The notes under the pieces: generated by a model | The model's input: the letters and a program-made list of their open reading frames with translations, nothing else | Told to the model about the DNA's origin: nothing | The model's database searches: none | Source of the DNA: Pseudomonas eucalypticola | GTDB taxonomy: Bacteria; Pseudomonadota; Gammaproteobacteria; Pseudomonadales; Pseudomonadaceae | Assembly: GCF_013374995.1 (NCBI RefSeq) | Contig: NZ_CP056030.1 | Span: forward strand, 1,334,501 to 1,398,500 | Length of the DNA: 64,000 nt | Direction: 5' to 3' | Shown: positions 39,676 to 50,201 of the stretch, in pieces | How positions within the stretch are numbered: the first letter of the stretch is position 1 | Layout of the letters: each line of letters opens with the position of its first letter | Made by a program: the position numbers and the translations under genes

Positions 39676-39756
39676 CGGGGGCCTCCAAGTCAATGGCGGG
39701 AACCCTAGCACAGCAAAAGTGAAAATTGTGCCCGCTGCGGGTGCTGGGCAGTGGCG

Positions 39757-40323
39757 CTAGCCGACGATGAACACTTGGCCGGTCTGCAGGCCTTCCACGC
39801 TTTTCGCATAGGCCAGCGCCACATCGGCGGCTGGCACCGGCTTGTAGCCGCGGAAATAAGGCGCGTAGCTGCCCATGGCCTCTTCCAGCACCGTGGGGCT
39901 CACGGCATTGATGCGCAGGCCGCGGGGTAGCTCGATGGCAGCGGCGCGGACGAAGGCGTCCAGTGCGCCATTGACCATGGCCGCCGAGGCGCCCGTGCGG
40001 ATGGGGTCGCGGTTGAGGATACCGGAGGTCAGGGTGAACGATGCGCCGTCGTTGGCAAACTCGCGACCAATCAGCACCAGGTTCACCTGGCCCATCAGCT
40101 TGTTCTGCAGGCCCAGGCTGAAGTCACTGTCGTTCATTTCCCCAAGGGCCTTGAACGTAACGCTGCCCACCGCGCTGACCAAGGCATCGAAGGGGCCGAC
40201 CTGTTCGAACAGCTGGCGGATGGACGTCGCGTCGGCGATGTCCACCTGATGATCGCCGCGGGTGCGGCCGACCTTGATCACCTCATGGCGCTGGTCCAGC
40301 TCGGTGGCTATGGCGGAGCCCAC
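39757..40323 (-). pseudogene. Short-chain dehydrogenase, 5'-truncated (nucleotide-binding loop missing)
   Basis: The frame encodes ~188 residues of a small SDR: VGSAIATEL, VDALVSAVG-like (FDALVSAVGSVTFKAL), LGLQNKLMGQVNLV, FTLTSGILN, the Lys/Tyr-less SDR pattern GASAAMVNGALDAFVRAAAIELPRGLRINAVSPT, and a C-terminal LQTGQVFIVG. Homologues begin with about 11 more residues carrying the GASGTVG coenzyme loop. Here the frame runs upstream without a Met, and the only nearby ATG (40337) is out of frame. A GTG at 40323 could start a shortened product lacking the loop. It is divergent from the LysR gene, a common pairing. Confidence 0.78.
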
Positions 40324-40426
40324 GGTGGTTGACTCATGCAGTGGATGTGCTGCCAGTCTAGGTGTTCTGTTTTTTGCGATAATCCTGCCAATAGGCAACC
40401 TTGGGTTTTCATGGGGAAACAATCGG

Positions 40427-41317
40427 ATGAGCGAACTCGACGACCTGGCCGCGTTTGCGACACTGATCCAGGCAGGCAGTTTCATCCGCGCGGCCGGCCA
40501 GCTGGGCTGGAGCAAGGGCCAGCTGTCCAAGCGCATCAGCGCCCTGGAAGCCGGCCACGGTGTGCAATTACTGCACCGCAGTACCCGACGGCTGAGCCTG
40601 ACGGCGGCTGGTGCCGCGCTGCTGCCTGAGGCCCAGGCACTGGTGGCGCAGATGACCCGGGCGCGCCAGGCGCTGGCGTTGCTCAAGGATGAACTGGCCG
40701 GGCCCGTGCGCGTGACCGTGCCGGTGTCACTGGGTGAGGCGTTCTTTGAAGGCTTGTTGAAGATGCTGGCCGGCGATTACCCTCAGCTCACCGTTGAGCT
40801 CGACCTCAGCAACAGCTACCGCGACCTGGCGGGTGAAGGCTTCGACCTGGCGATACGCGAGACTGTGGCCAATGACGAACGCTTGGTGGCGCGCCCCTTG
40901 CTGACCATGCAGGAGATTACCTGCGCCAGCCCGACGTACCTGGCTGTGCACGGGGTGCCGCGCGCACCACAGGACCTGGTCGAGCATGCCTGCCTGCTCA
41001 ATAGCCATTACGGGGGGGGAGAAGAGTGGCGCTATCACCAGCGTCACGAGCTGATTCGGGTAGCGGTAGCGGGGCCGTTCGCGAGCAATCATTACAGCTT
41101 GCTGAAAAAGGCAGCGCTGGCGGGGGCGGGCATAGCACGGCTGCCTTCGTACCTGCTGCATGCGGAGTTGAGAGAGGGGCGGCTAGTGGGCTTGCTGGGT
41201 GAGTATGAAACGGCCAGTACGGCGCTGTATCTGGTTCACCCCTACCAGGGCGGCATGCCCCGGCGGGTGCAGGTAGTGGCGGATTACCTGATGGCCTGGG
41301 CAACCCGCGACCGGTAG
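40427..41317 (+). CDS. LysR-family transcriptional regulator
   Basis: The 296-residue protein has an N-terminal winged HTH (LAAFATLIQAGSFIRAAGQLGWSKGQLSKRISALEAGHGVQLLHRSTRRLSLT, residues 6-60) and a periplasmic-binding-type effector domain. It belongs to the CrgA-like LysR subgroup. It is divergent from the dehydrogenase remnant, its probable target. The 3' end (last ~10 codons plus stop) forms the start of the 169-bp tandem repeat; this does not change the encoded product. ATG 40427 is preceded by GGGGAAAC. Confidence 0.92.
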   Translation: MSELDDLAAFATLIQAGSFIRAAGQLGWSKGQLSKRISALEAGHGVQLLHRSTRRLSLTAAGAALLPEAQALVAQMTRARQALALLKDELAGPVRVTVPVSLGEAFFEGLLKMLAGDYPQLTVELDLSNSYRDLAGEGFDLAIRETVANDERLVARPLLTMQEITCASPTYLAVHGVPRAPQDLVEHACLLNSHYGGGEEWRYHQRHELIRVAVAGPFASNHYSLLKKAALAGAGIARLPSYLLHAELREGRLVGLLGEYETASTALYLVHPYQGGMPRRVQVVADYLMAWATRDR

Positions 41318-41963
41318 CAGCGGACCTGGCCGCGTCACGAACGCCGCGCAACACCGGGCACACCGCATGCGCCGGCGACGCGGCCAGGTCCGCTGCTACG
41401 CGGACCGCGGCGAACCTGCCAGCACCGCCGACGCGCCCAGGCGTCAGCCGCCCAACCTGATGGCCTGGGCAACCCGCGACCGGTAGCAGCGGACCTGGCC
41501 GCGGCACCAACGCCGCGCAACACCAGGCACACCGCATGCGCCGGCGACGCGGCCAGGTCCGCTGCTACGCGGACCGCGGCGAACCTGCGAGCACCGCCGA
41601 CGCGCCCAGGCGTCAGCCGCCCAACCTGATGGCCTGGGCAACCCGCGACCGGTAGCAGCGGACCTGGCCGCGTCACGAACGCCGCGCAACACCAGGCACA
41701 CCGCATGCGCCGGCGACGCGGCCAGGTCCGCTGTTACGCGGACCGCGGCGAACCTGCCAGCACCGCCGACGCGCCCAGGCGTCAGCCGCCCAACCTGATG
41801 GCCTGGGCAACCCGCGACCGGTAGCAGCGGACCTGGCCGCGTCACGAACGCCGCGCAACACCAGGCACACCGCATGCGCCGGCGACGCGGCCAGGTCCGC
41901 TGCTACGCGGACCGCGGCGAACCTGCTAGCACCGCCGACGCGCCCAGGTGTCAGCCGCCCAGG
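41286..41963. repeat. Four tandem copies of a 169-bp unit with internal inverted repeat
   Basis: Units begin at about 41288, 41457, 41626 and 41795, each exactly 169 bases after the last, with only a few substitutions. Each unit holds the last 30 bases of lysR (CTGATGGCCTGGGC... to TAG), an intergenic part and the last bases of livF including its stop. Inside is an inverted repeat GTAGCAGCGGACCTGGCCGCGTC with its complement ~46 bases later (perfect in units 1 and 4, disturbed in 2 and 3). It is a REP/REPIN-like element amplified with its flanks. No coding potential is supported. Confidence 0.95.
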
Positions 41964-42652
41964 TAGGCCTCGCGCACCTTCGGGTCGGTGAGCAGGGCTT
42001 CGCCAGTGCCTTGCATCACCACCCGGCCGTTTTCCAGCACGTAGGCACGGTCGGCGATTTTCAGGGCCTGGTTGGCGTTCTGCTCCACCAGGAACACCGT
42101 CACGCCATCCTTGCGCAACTGTTCGATGATGTCGAAGATCTGCTGGATGATGATCGGCGCCAACCCCAGCGACGGCTCGTCGAGCAGCAACAGCTTGGGC
42201 TTGCTCATCAGCGCTCGGCCGATGGCAAGCATTTGCTGTTCACCGCCCGACATGGTGCCGCCGCGCTGGTTGAAGCGTTCCTTGAGCCGCGGGAACAGCT
42301 GCAGCACCTTGTCCATCTGCTCCTGATAGTCGCCCTTGTCGGTGAAAAAACCGCCCATGGCCAGGTTCTCTTCCACGGTCAGGCGGGCGAACACGCGGCG
42401 GCCTTCCGGTACCACGGCAATGCTCTTGCGCATGATGTCGGAAGAATCCTGGCCCACCAGCTCTTCACCGAGGTAACGGATGCTGCCCGAATGAGCGCGG
42501 GGCGAGCCGCACAGGGTCATCAGCAAGGTCGATTTGCCGGCACCGTTGGCACCGATCAGGGTAACGATCTCGCCTTGCCGGACCTCCACGTTGACGCTGT
42601 GCAGCGCCTGGATCTTGCCGTAGAAGGTGGAAACGTTTTCGAACTGCAGCAT
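41951..42652 (-). CDS. livF: Branched-chain amino acid ABC transporter, ATP-binding protein LivF/BraG
   Basis: The 233-residue ATPase has Walker A (GANGAGKST near 38), Q-loop, signature (MSGGEQQML near 135) and Walker B (LLLLDEPSLG near 158). It powers high-affinity uptake of Leu, Ile and Val with LivG. It starts one base after the livG stop (42653). Its last codons and stop are the source of one end of the 169-bp repeat unit. Confidence 0.96.
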   Translation of the reverse strand: MLQFENVSTFYGKIQALHSVNVEVRQGEIVTLIGANGAGKSTLLMTLCGSPRAHSGSIRYLGEELVGQDSSDIMRKSIAVVPEGRRVFARLTVEENLAMGGFFTDKGDYQEQMDKVLQLFPRLKERFNQRGGTMSGGEQQMLAIGRALMSKPKLLLLDEPSLGLAPIIIQQIFDIIEQLRKDGVTVFLVEQNANQALKIADRAYVLENGRVVMQGTGEALLTDPKVREAYLGG

Positions 42653-43416
42653 TTACGCTTCCCCCAGGTAGGCTTTGATGACTTCAGGATTGTCGCGGAT
42701 CTGCTCGGGCGTGCCGTCGGCCAGGGGCGTGCCTTGGTTGATCACCACGATGTGGTCGGAAATGCTCATGACCAGCTTCATGTCATGCTCGATCAGCAGC
42801 ACCGTGGCGTTGTGGTCCTGGCGCAGGGTAGCGATCAGCGCCTTGAGGTCGTCGGTCTCGCGCGGGTTCAGCCCAGCCGCGGGTTCGTCGAGCATGAGGA
42901 TGCGCGGACGCGTCATCATGCACCGGGCAATTTCCAGGCGCCGTTGCTGGCCGTAGGCGAGGGTGCCGGCGGGGCGGTTGGCGAACTCGGTGAGGTTGAC
43001 CTTTTCCAGCCAGAACTCGGCGTACTCCATGGCCTCGCGCTCGCTGCGGCGAAACGCCGGCGTCTTGAACAGGCCCGACAGAAAGTTGGTGTTCAGGTGC
43101 CGGTGCTGGGCAATCAGCAGGTTTTCCACGGCGGTCATGTCCTTGAACAGCCGCACGTTCTGGAAGGTACGCACCACGCCCTTGCGGGCGATCTGGTGGC
43201 CGGGCATGCCCTGGATGGGCTGGCCGTCCAGCAGGATGGTGCCGCCGCTGGGCTTGTAGAAACCGGTCAGGCAGTTGAACACCGTGGTCTTGCCGGCGCC
43301 GTTGGGGCCGATCAGGGCCACCACCTGTTTTTCCTTCACCGTCAGGCCCACGCCATTGACGGCCAGCAGGCCGCCGAATCGCATGCTCAGGCCAGATACT
43401 TCAAGAATGTTCTGCG

Positions 43417-43420
<4 letters not shown>
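42653..43420 (-). CDS. livG: Branched-chain amino acid ABC transporter, ATP-binding protein LivG/BraF
   Basis: The 255-residue ATPase has Walker A (GPNGAGKTT near 40), the LivG-specific insertion ([17 protein letters not shown]... [12 protein letters not shown]), the signature [13 protein letters not shown] in place of LSGGQ (usual for LivG), and Walker B ([13 protein letters not shown]). It pairs with LivF. The start overlaps livM by 4 bases. Confidence 0.96.
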
Positions 43421-44669
<1,249 letters not shown>

Positions 44670-44673
<4 letters not shown>

Positions 44674-45592
44674 ACTTTTTCAACCTCCGGACGGCCCAGG
44701 ATGCCAGTCGGCCGGAACAGCAACACCAGAACCAAAAGACCGAACGCCACCACGTCCTTGTACTGGTCACCGAACACATCGGCGCCAAACGCTTCGGCCA
44801 CACCCAGTACCAGCCCGCCGAGCATGGCGCCCGGAATGCTGCCGATACCGCCGAGCACGGCTGCGGTGAAGGCCTTCAGGCCCACCAGGAAGCCGGCGTT
44901 GGGGTTGATCACCCCGTATTGCATGCTCAACAGCACCGCGGCGATCGCGGCCAGGGCCGCGCCGATGACGAACGTCAGGGCGATGATGTTGTTGGTATTG
45001 ATGCCCAGCAGGTTGGCCATCTTCATGTCCTCGGCGCAGGCGCGGCAGGCGCGGCCCAGGCGGGAGCGGGAGATGAACAGGGTCAGGCCCAGCATGGCGA
45101 TCAGGGTCACCACGAATACCACGACCTGCATGTAGGAGATCAGCACTTCCTGTGCCCCCCTGGCCCGAAGCTGAAGCTGCCCGGGATCAGGTTGGGTATC
45201 GATTTGTCCTTGGAGTCTTGCGTCTGCAGCACCATGTTCTGCAGGAAGATTGACATGCCGATGGCCGAGATCAGCGGAATCAGGCGGTTGCTGCCGCGCA
45301 AGGGGCGGTAGGCGATCCGTTCGATGCTGTAGCCGTAGGCACTGGTGACGACGATGCTGGCGCAGAAGGCCGCGGTCATCAGCAATGGCACGTTGTCCAG
45401 GCCCAGCATGGCAAGGCCCGCGATGGCGATGAACGCCACGTACGAACCGATCATGTAGACCTCGCCGTGGGCGAAGTTGATCATTCCAATGATGCCGTAG
45501 ACCATCGTGTAGCCGATGGCGATCAGGGCATACGTGCTGCCAACGGTCAGGCCGTTAACCAGCTGTTGGAAGAAGTGATAGATGTCAGGCAT
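44670..45592 (-). pseudogene. livH: LivH/BraD permease, frameshifted in a G6 homopolymer
   Basis: Two overlapping frames encode one permease. The first (45592 to ~45140) gives MPDIYHFFQQLVNGLTVGSTYALIAIGYT through IPGSFSFGPGG, then runs into HRKC and stops. The second (from ~45146) gives LISYMQVVVFVVTLIAMLG to the C-terminus GRPEVEKV. The join is C6 at 45155-45160 (G6 on the coding strand); one more G gives FGPGGAQEVLISYM, the family sequence, and ~307 residues. As written the transporter lacks half of one permease. A sequencing error is the simplest explanation because the rest of the operon is intact. Confidence 0.88.
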
Positions 45593-45762
45593 TACCGCGC
45601 GCTCCTAAAAACCTGATACGCATTTCACTGGTGGAGTCATTTTCCTGCCCGCACGGGCGGTCGTAGCCGCGGGTGCAAAGCTTTATGCCAGCGAACCGCT
45701 GGTGACGGTTTTGAGATTTTCAGGTGAGCCGCCTTCCGGATCGCGGAAACCCGGCCCATTAC

Positions 45763-45799
45763 CTCGTAAAACAAAGCCCACTGCTCGCGCAGTGGGCTT
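45763..45799 (-). terminator. Terminator/attenuator between livK and livH
   Basis: On the minus strand AAGCCCACTGC / GCAGTGGGCTT with a GCGA loop is followed by TTGTTTTAC, 20 bases after the livK stop. It should limit read-through into the permease genes and give excess binding protein. Confidence 0.9.
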
Positions 45800-45818
45800 C
45801 ATCGGTTTCAAAGAGCGT

Positions 45819-46937
45819 TTACTGGGGGCTGACTTCGGTCTTCGGTTTGCCGAAGTGCCATTCGTAGATCACGAATTTGAAGTCCTTCAGGTCGCCCTTG
45901 GCGTCGAAGCTCAGGTCGCCGGTGGGGGTCTTGAAGGTGCCGGCGTGGATGGCGGCGGCGACCTTGGCGGTGTCTTCGCTCTTGGCAGTGGTGATCGCGT
46001 CGGCGATGACTTCCACGGCCGAGTAGGACGGGAACACGAACGGGCCGCTCGGGTCCTGCTTCTTGGCCTTGAACGCATCGGCGAGGGCGACGTTGGCCGG
46101 GTCCTGGTCAAACGATTTCGGCAAGGTGACCAGCAGGCCTTCGGCCGCGCCCTGGGCAATCTGCGAGATGGAGTCGTTGCCCACGCCCTCGGGGCCCATG
46201 AACTTGGCGTTCAGGCCTTTTTCCTTGGCCTGGCGCAGGATCAGGCCCAGCTCCGGGTGGTACCCGCCGTAGTAGACGAAGTCGACGTTGGCTTGCTTGA
46301 GCTTGGCGATCAGCGAAGAGAAGTCCTTGTCGCCGGCGTTGATGCCTTCGAACACCGGCACCTTGATGCCGTCTTTTTCCAGGGTGGCCTTCACGGCGGT
46401 CGCGATGCCTTCGCCGTACTGCTGCTTGTCGTGGATGACCGCGACGAGCTTGGGCTTCACGAACTTGGCGATGTAGTTGCCGGCCGCCGGGCCCTGGGCG
46501 CTGTCCAGGCCAATGGTACGGAACACCATCTTGTAGCCGCGGTTGGTGATGTCAGGGCTGGTGGCGGCCGGGGTGATCATGATCACGCCTTCGTCTTCGT
46601 AGATGTCCGAAGCCGGCTGGGTGGAGCTGGAGCACAGGTGGCCGACCACGAACTTGACGCCGTCGTTGACCACTTTGTTGGCGACCGCTACCGCCTGTTT
46701 CGGGTCACAGGCGTCATCGTATTCGACCGCTTCGAGCTTCTTGCCGTCGACCCCGCCCTTGGCGTTGATCTGCTCGATGGCCATTTTCGCGCCCATGAAC
46801 TGCATGTCGCCGTATTGGGTCACGGGGCCGGTCTTGGGGCCGGCGATACCGATCTTGATGGTATCGGCAGCGAACGAATGGCTGGCAACCCCCGCCAGAA
46901 CCAGTGCGGCGAACAGCTTGGAAATCTGCTTAGTCAT
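45819..46937 (-). CDS. livK: Branched-chain amino acid periplasmic binding protein LivK/BraC
   Basis: The 372-residue protein has a signal peptide (LFAALVLAGVASHSFA) and a type I periplasmic-binding fold starting DTIKIGIAGPKTGPVTQYGD. A disulfide pair sits at C76 and C101 (DDACDP, GHLCSSST), and the ligand-site GHLCSSSTQPASDIY is intact. It delivers Leu/Ile/Val to LivHM. It is separated from livH by 226 bases with a terminator, as in other pseudomonads. Confidence 0.96.
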   Translation of the reverse strand: MTKQISKLFAALVLAGVASHSFAADTIKIGIAGPKTGPVTQYGDMQFMGAKMAIEQINAKGGVDGKKLEAVEYDDACDPKQAVAVANKVVNDGVKFVVGHLCSSSTQPASDIYEDEGVIMITPAATSPDITNRGYKMVFRTIGLDSAQGPAAGNYIAKFVKPKLVAVIHDKQQYGEGIATAVKATLEKDGIKVPVFEGINAGDKDFSSLIAKLKQANVDFVYYGGYHPELGLILRQAKEKGLNAKFMGPEGVGNDSISQIAQGAAEGLLVTLPKSFDQDPANVALADAFKAKKQDPSGPFVFPSYSAVEVIADAITTAKSEDTAKVAAAIHAGTFKTPTGDLSFDAKGDLKDFKFVIYEWHFGKPKTEVSPQ

Positions 46938-47312
46938 AGTGCTCCACTCTAACTGTTGTATTTTTTATAGTCTTGCGGCGAAAGCTGCAGGACCGGGTCT
47001 TGTCGAAGCGAGCGTCGCGTGTTCCCACGACTGCCCGAAGCGAACGAAAAACACCCCGATCGGCCCCCGGTAACTGTACCGGTACAGTGTAGAGCGCCGC
47101 TCGATCCATTGAAAAGCTGGCGCCTGGGGGCAAATGGCCAGGGTGTCGCTTTATCGACAGGAAGTTACAGAATAACGGCGGCGCAAACCCCTGCAGCAGG
47201 TCGTCATCCTTGGCTTTTCCGAACTTGCCATCAATCACGCAATTGAAACCGGGTTTTTCCATGGCAATCCGGGGCGTTATCATTGCACCCGATATTCTTT
47301 TTGGTGAAACCC
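46938..47312. other. Intergenic region between livK and the DUF2288 gene
   Basis: The 375 bases separate divergent genes and must carry both promoters. An AT-rich stretch (TTGTATTTTTTATAGTC, 46954-46970) sits just upstream of livK. A minus-strand frame covers most of the gap (46930-47283) but overlaps the livK start, has no ribosome site and no recognisable domain. I see no gene here. Confidence 0.6.
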
Positions 47313-47621
47313 ATGACTGAACAACCTAGCACCCTCTATGCCAAGCTGCTCGGCGAGACTGCCGTGATCGGATGGCAGGAGCTGCAACCCTTCTTTGCAC
47401 GCGGTGCCCTGTTGTGGGTCGAGCCTGCGCTGGATTTGGTCGCCGCCGCCGAGGCCGTAGCCACGGACGATGGCGCAAAAGTGAAGCAGTGGATGGACGC
47501 TGGATTGCTCGCCAAGGTGTCTGAATCGCAGGCGCTGGACTGTGTGGAGCGTGACCCCACGCTGTGGGCGGTGGTGGTATCGCCTTGGGTGTTGATCCAG
47601 GAAAGGGCAGACGAAAAATAA
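47313..47621 (+). CDS. DUF2288 family protein
   Basis: The 102-residue protein begins MTEQPSTLYAKLLGETAVIGWQEL and contains the DUF2288 pattern (FFARGALLWVEPALDLVAAAEAVATDD, KQWMDAGLLAKVSESQA, FVVVSPWVLIQ-like WAVVVSPWVLIQ). It is small, soluble and of unknown function. The internal ATG at 47313 is preferred over 47283 because homologues start there. It converges with the MHYT gene. Confidence 0.85.
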   Translation: MTEQPSTLYAKLLGETAVIGWQELQPFFARGALLWVEPALDLVAAAEAVATDDGAKVKQWMDAGLLAKVSESQALDCVERDPTLWAVVVSPWVLIQERADEK

Positions 47622-47668
47622 TGGCACTGTAATGGTGCGCATACGCTCCGCCGAGCGCTTGCGTCTCT

Positions 47669-49936
47669 CTATCGGGCGGGGCGCGCCACCGGCGGCTCGG
47701 CGAACAGGTCGCGTACCACCCGCTCGTCACCGGCCCGGTTCGCTACCGGCTGGTTGAACAGCGTACCGTTGGCATTGCGGTGCTGGTTCAACTGGTCGAG
47801 CACGGGGCGCAGCTCGCCCAGTGACACCGGCCGGCTCAACAGGTAACCCTGCACGTAATCGCAGCCATAGTTGGCGAGGAACTCATACTGTTGCACCGTC
47901 TCCACGCCTTCGGTTACCACTTGCAGGTGCAGCGTGTGGGCCATGACGATGATTGCCTGGACAATCTCCATGTCGGCGGCCGAGCGGGGGATGTCCTGGA
48001 TGAACGATCGGTCGATTTTCAAGGTGTCCAGTGGCAAGCGCTTGAGGTACGCCAAGGAGGAGTAGCCGGTACCGAAGTCATCGATGGACAGTGACACCCC
48101 CAGCGCGCGGATCTGGTTGAGCAGGCTGATGGTGGTGGCAATGTTGCCCATCAGCGCATTTTCGGTCACCTCCAGCTCCAGGCGCTGAGGCGCTACCCCG
48201 GCATCGGCCAGGGCCGAACGGATCTCCCCCACCAACTCCTCGCGGGCCAGGTTCAGTGCCGAACAGTTGACCGTGATCTTCAACTGTTCGCAGCCATTGC
48301 GGCCCAGGTGTGCCAGGTCACGGCAAGCGCGCTGCAGTACCCAATTGTCCAGCTCGGCGATCAGGCCATTGGTTTCGGCGATGCTGATGAATCGATCCGG
48401 GCTCAGCAGGCCATGCTGGGGGTGGCGCCAGCGTATCAGCCCTTCGAGCTTCGCCACCTGGCCGCTGTGCAGGTCGAAGATAGGTTGGTAGAACAGGTCC
48501 AGTTCATTGCCGGCACGCAGGGCGTAGCGCAATTCCTCTTCCAGTTGCAGTTCGAGGGTGGCCTTGGTGCGCAGGTTGGCGCTGAAGAAGTGCAGGGCGT
48601 TGCGCCCGGCGCCCTTGGACTGGTACAGCGCCAGGTCAGCGTGCTTGAGCAGCTCTTCGCAGGTGTCGCCGTCGTCCGGGAACACACTGATGCCGATGCT
48701 GGTGGTCATCACCATGCGCCGGCCGGCCAGGTCGATGGGCTCCTTCATTTTCTGCATGATGCGCTGAGCCATGTGCCGGGCTTCGTCGCGGCTGTTCATG
48801 GCGATCAGGATGCAGAATTCGTCGCCGCCAAAGCGCGCCACCACATCGGCGTGGCTGCGGGTTGCGCTTTTGATATGGCTGGCAATGACCTTGAGCAGGT
48901 CGTCGCCGGCATCATGGCCCAGGCTGTCATTGATGCGCTTGAAGTGGTCGATGTCCAGAAACATCACCGCCAGCATGCCGCCGTTGAGCTTCTGCTCGAT
49001 CAGTTTTTCGCCGAACAGCTGGTTGAAGCCGCGGCGGTTGATCAAATTGGTCAGGGCATCGTAGTGGGCCACCTGTTGCAGTGAAACCCGCGCCTGGTCC
49101 AGCTGGCTGAGTAAGGCATTGACCCGCCGCAGGTCGTGCTCCTTGCTTTGCAGCTTCTTGTCAGCCAACGCCGCACTGAGGCTGCTGGCAATGATCAGCA
49201 AGGTAATGAAGGCTACGGTGAGCCCTAGCTCCAGGCTGTTGTCGACCATGGGCGCGTGCAGGGGGCTGCCCAGGGGCACAGCCATGACCAGCGACCACAT
49301 GCCGAGAAAATGAGTGGCGACGATGCCGGCGCCCATCAGCAGGCTGGCGCTGTACTTGAGTAGCTGATGGAAGGTGCCGCTGCCCGTACGAAAATGCCTG
49401 GCGAGGAGCAAGGCGGCGAAACTGGCGACGATGGCGACCACGATAGACAGGCCGAACAGCCCAGGCTGGAAATACTGGGTAGCGGGGGAGCGCATGGCGA
49501 TCATGCCGACGTAGTGCATTCCGGCGATGCTCAGGCCAATGCCGGTAGCGCTTTTGGCGTAGCCGAACAGGGTGATCTCGTCGCGGCTCAGGGTGTTCAT
49601 CGCCAATAACCCTGCGACCAGCGCGATCAACAGCGACACCACTGTCACAGGCAGGTCGAAATGCATCTCGATGGGGGTTTCGAAGGCCAGCATGCTGATG
49701 AAATGCATGGCCCAGATGCCGCCCGCCAGGCACAACGCGCCTATCCAGCGCCACTGGTGCCGTGCGCCTGGGCGCTCGACATGGCTGATGCGCTCGGCCA
49801 TGTCCAGGGTGGCGAAGCTGCCGGCGCAGGCCACCAGGTAAGCCAGCAGCACCAGAAATGGGTTGTGGCTGCAATTAAGCAGGATCTGCCCCTGTGTCGG
49901 CAAATCGCTAATAAAGTGAAAACCGAGCCAATCCAT
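47669..49936 (-). CDS. MHYT-GGDEF-EAL c-di-GMP protein (MucR-like)
   Basis: The 755-residue protein has a seven-helix MHYT sensor (AMHFISMLAF, GMHYVGMIAM and ATHFLGMWSL are the three His/Met motifs, thought to bind copper or O2/NO), a GGDEF domain (ARFGGDEFCILI near 420) with a lost inhibitory site (SHAD for RxxD), and an EAL domain that reads EGL (KLEGLIRWRH) but retains the Asn, Glu, DDFGTG, Lys and VTEG catalytic residues. Both synthesis and breakdown of c-di-GMP look possible. The layout matches P. aeruginosa MucR, which feeds alginate production. Start at 49936 (MDWLGFHF). Confidence 0.9.
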   Translation of the reverse strand: MDWLGFHFISDLPTQGQILLNCSHNPFLVLLAYLVACAGSFATLDMAERISHVERPGARHQWRWIGALCLAGGIWAMHFISMLAFETPIEMHFDLPVTVVSLLIALVAGLLAMNTLSRDEITLFGYAKSATGIGLSIAGMHYVGMIAMRSPATQYFQPGLFGLSIVVAIVASFAALLLARHFRTGSGTFHQLLKYSASLLMGAGIVATHFLGMWSLVMAVPLGSPLHAPMVDNSLELGLTVAFITLLIIASSLSAALADKKLQSKEHDLRRVNALLSQLDQARVSLQQVAHYDALTNLINRRGFNQLFGEKLIEQKLNGGMLAVMFLDIDHFKRINDSLGHDAGDDLLKVIASHIKSATRSHADVVARFGGDEFCILIAMNSRDEARHMAQRIMQKMKEPIDLAGRRMVMTTSIGISVFPDDGDTCEELLKHADLALYQSKGAGRNALHFFSANLRTKATLELQLEEELRYALRAGNELDLFYQPIFDLHSGQVAKLEGLIRWRHPQHGLLSPDRFISIAETNGLIAELDNWVLQRACRDLAHLGRNGCEQLKITVNCSALNLAREELVGEIRSALADAGVAPQRLELEVTENALMGNIATTISLLNQIRALGVSLSIDDFGTGYSSLAYLKRLPLDTLKIDRSFIQDIPRSAADMEIVQAIIVMAHTLHLQVVTEGVETVQQYEFLANYGCDYVQGYLLSRPVSLGELRPVLDQLNQHRNANGTLFNQPVANRAGDERVVRDLFAEPPVARPAR

Positions 49937-50201
49937 AGCGTGCCTCTGAACGAATACTCCCGAGCCACCCAGGGATGGCGAGTTAGCCACAGTATAGAAG
50001 GTGGCTGCTGAGTACTGGCAAAGTGATGCTAACCATTTCGGAATTGACGCAATAGCCGACCGCGATAACCGTGTGTACGGCCGGGTCGCCAATGACACTG
50101 CCATAATAGACCAGTATCACGAGTCCTGATTCAGCGGACAACCGCCCATTCACGTTCTAAATTGCATGTGGCCTTCAACAACAATAATAGCGAGTGCCAC
50201 C

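Noticed and set aside
41335..41875. Overlapping minus-strand frames with repeated MRCAWCCAA-like sequence
   Set aside because: They are the 169-bp tandem repeat read through; 169 is not a multiple of 3, so the frames differ between units, and there is no ribosome site.
41286..41963. CRISPR array
   Set aside because: The repeat unit is 169 bases with no spacers and no cas genes nearby; it is a simple tandem repeat.
46930..47283. Minus-strand frame in the livK upstream gap
   Set aside because: It overlaps the livK start, has no ribosome site, and its sequence is not like a known protein.
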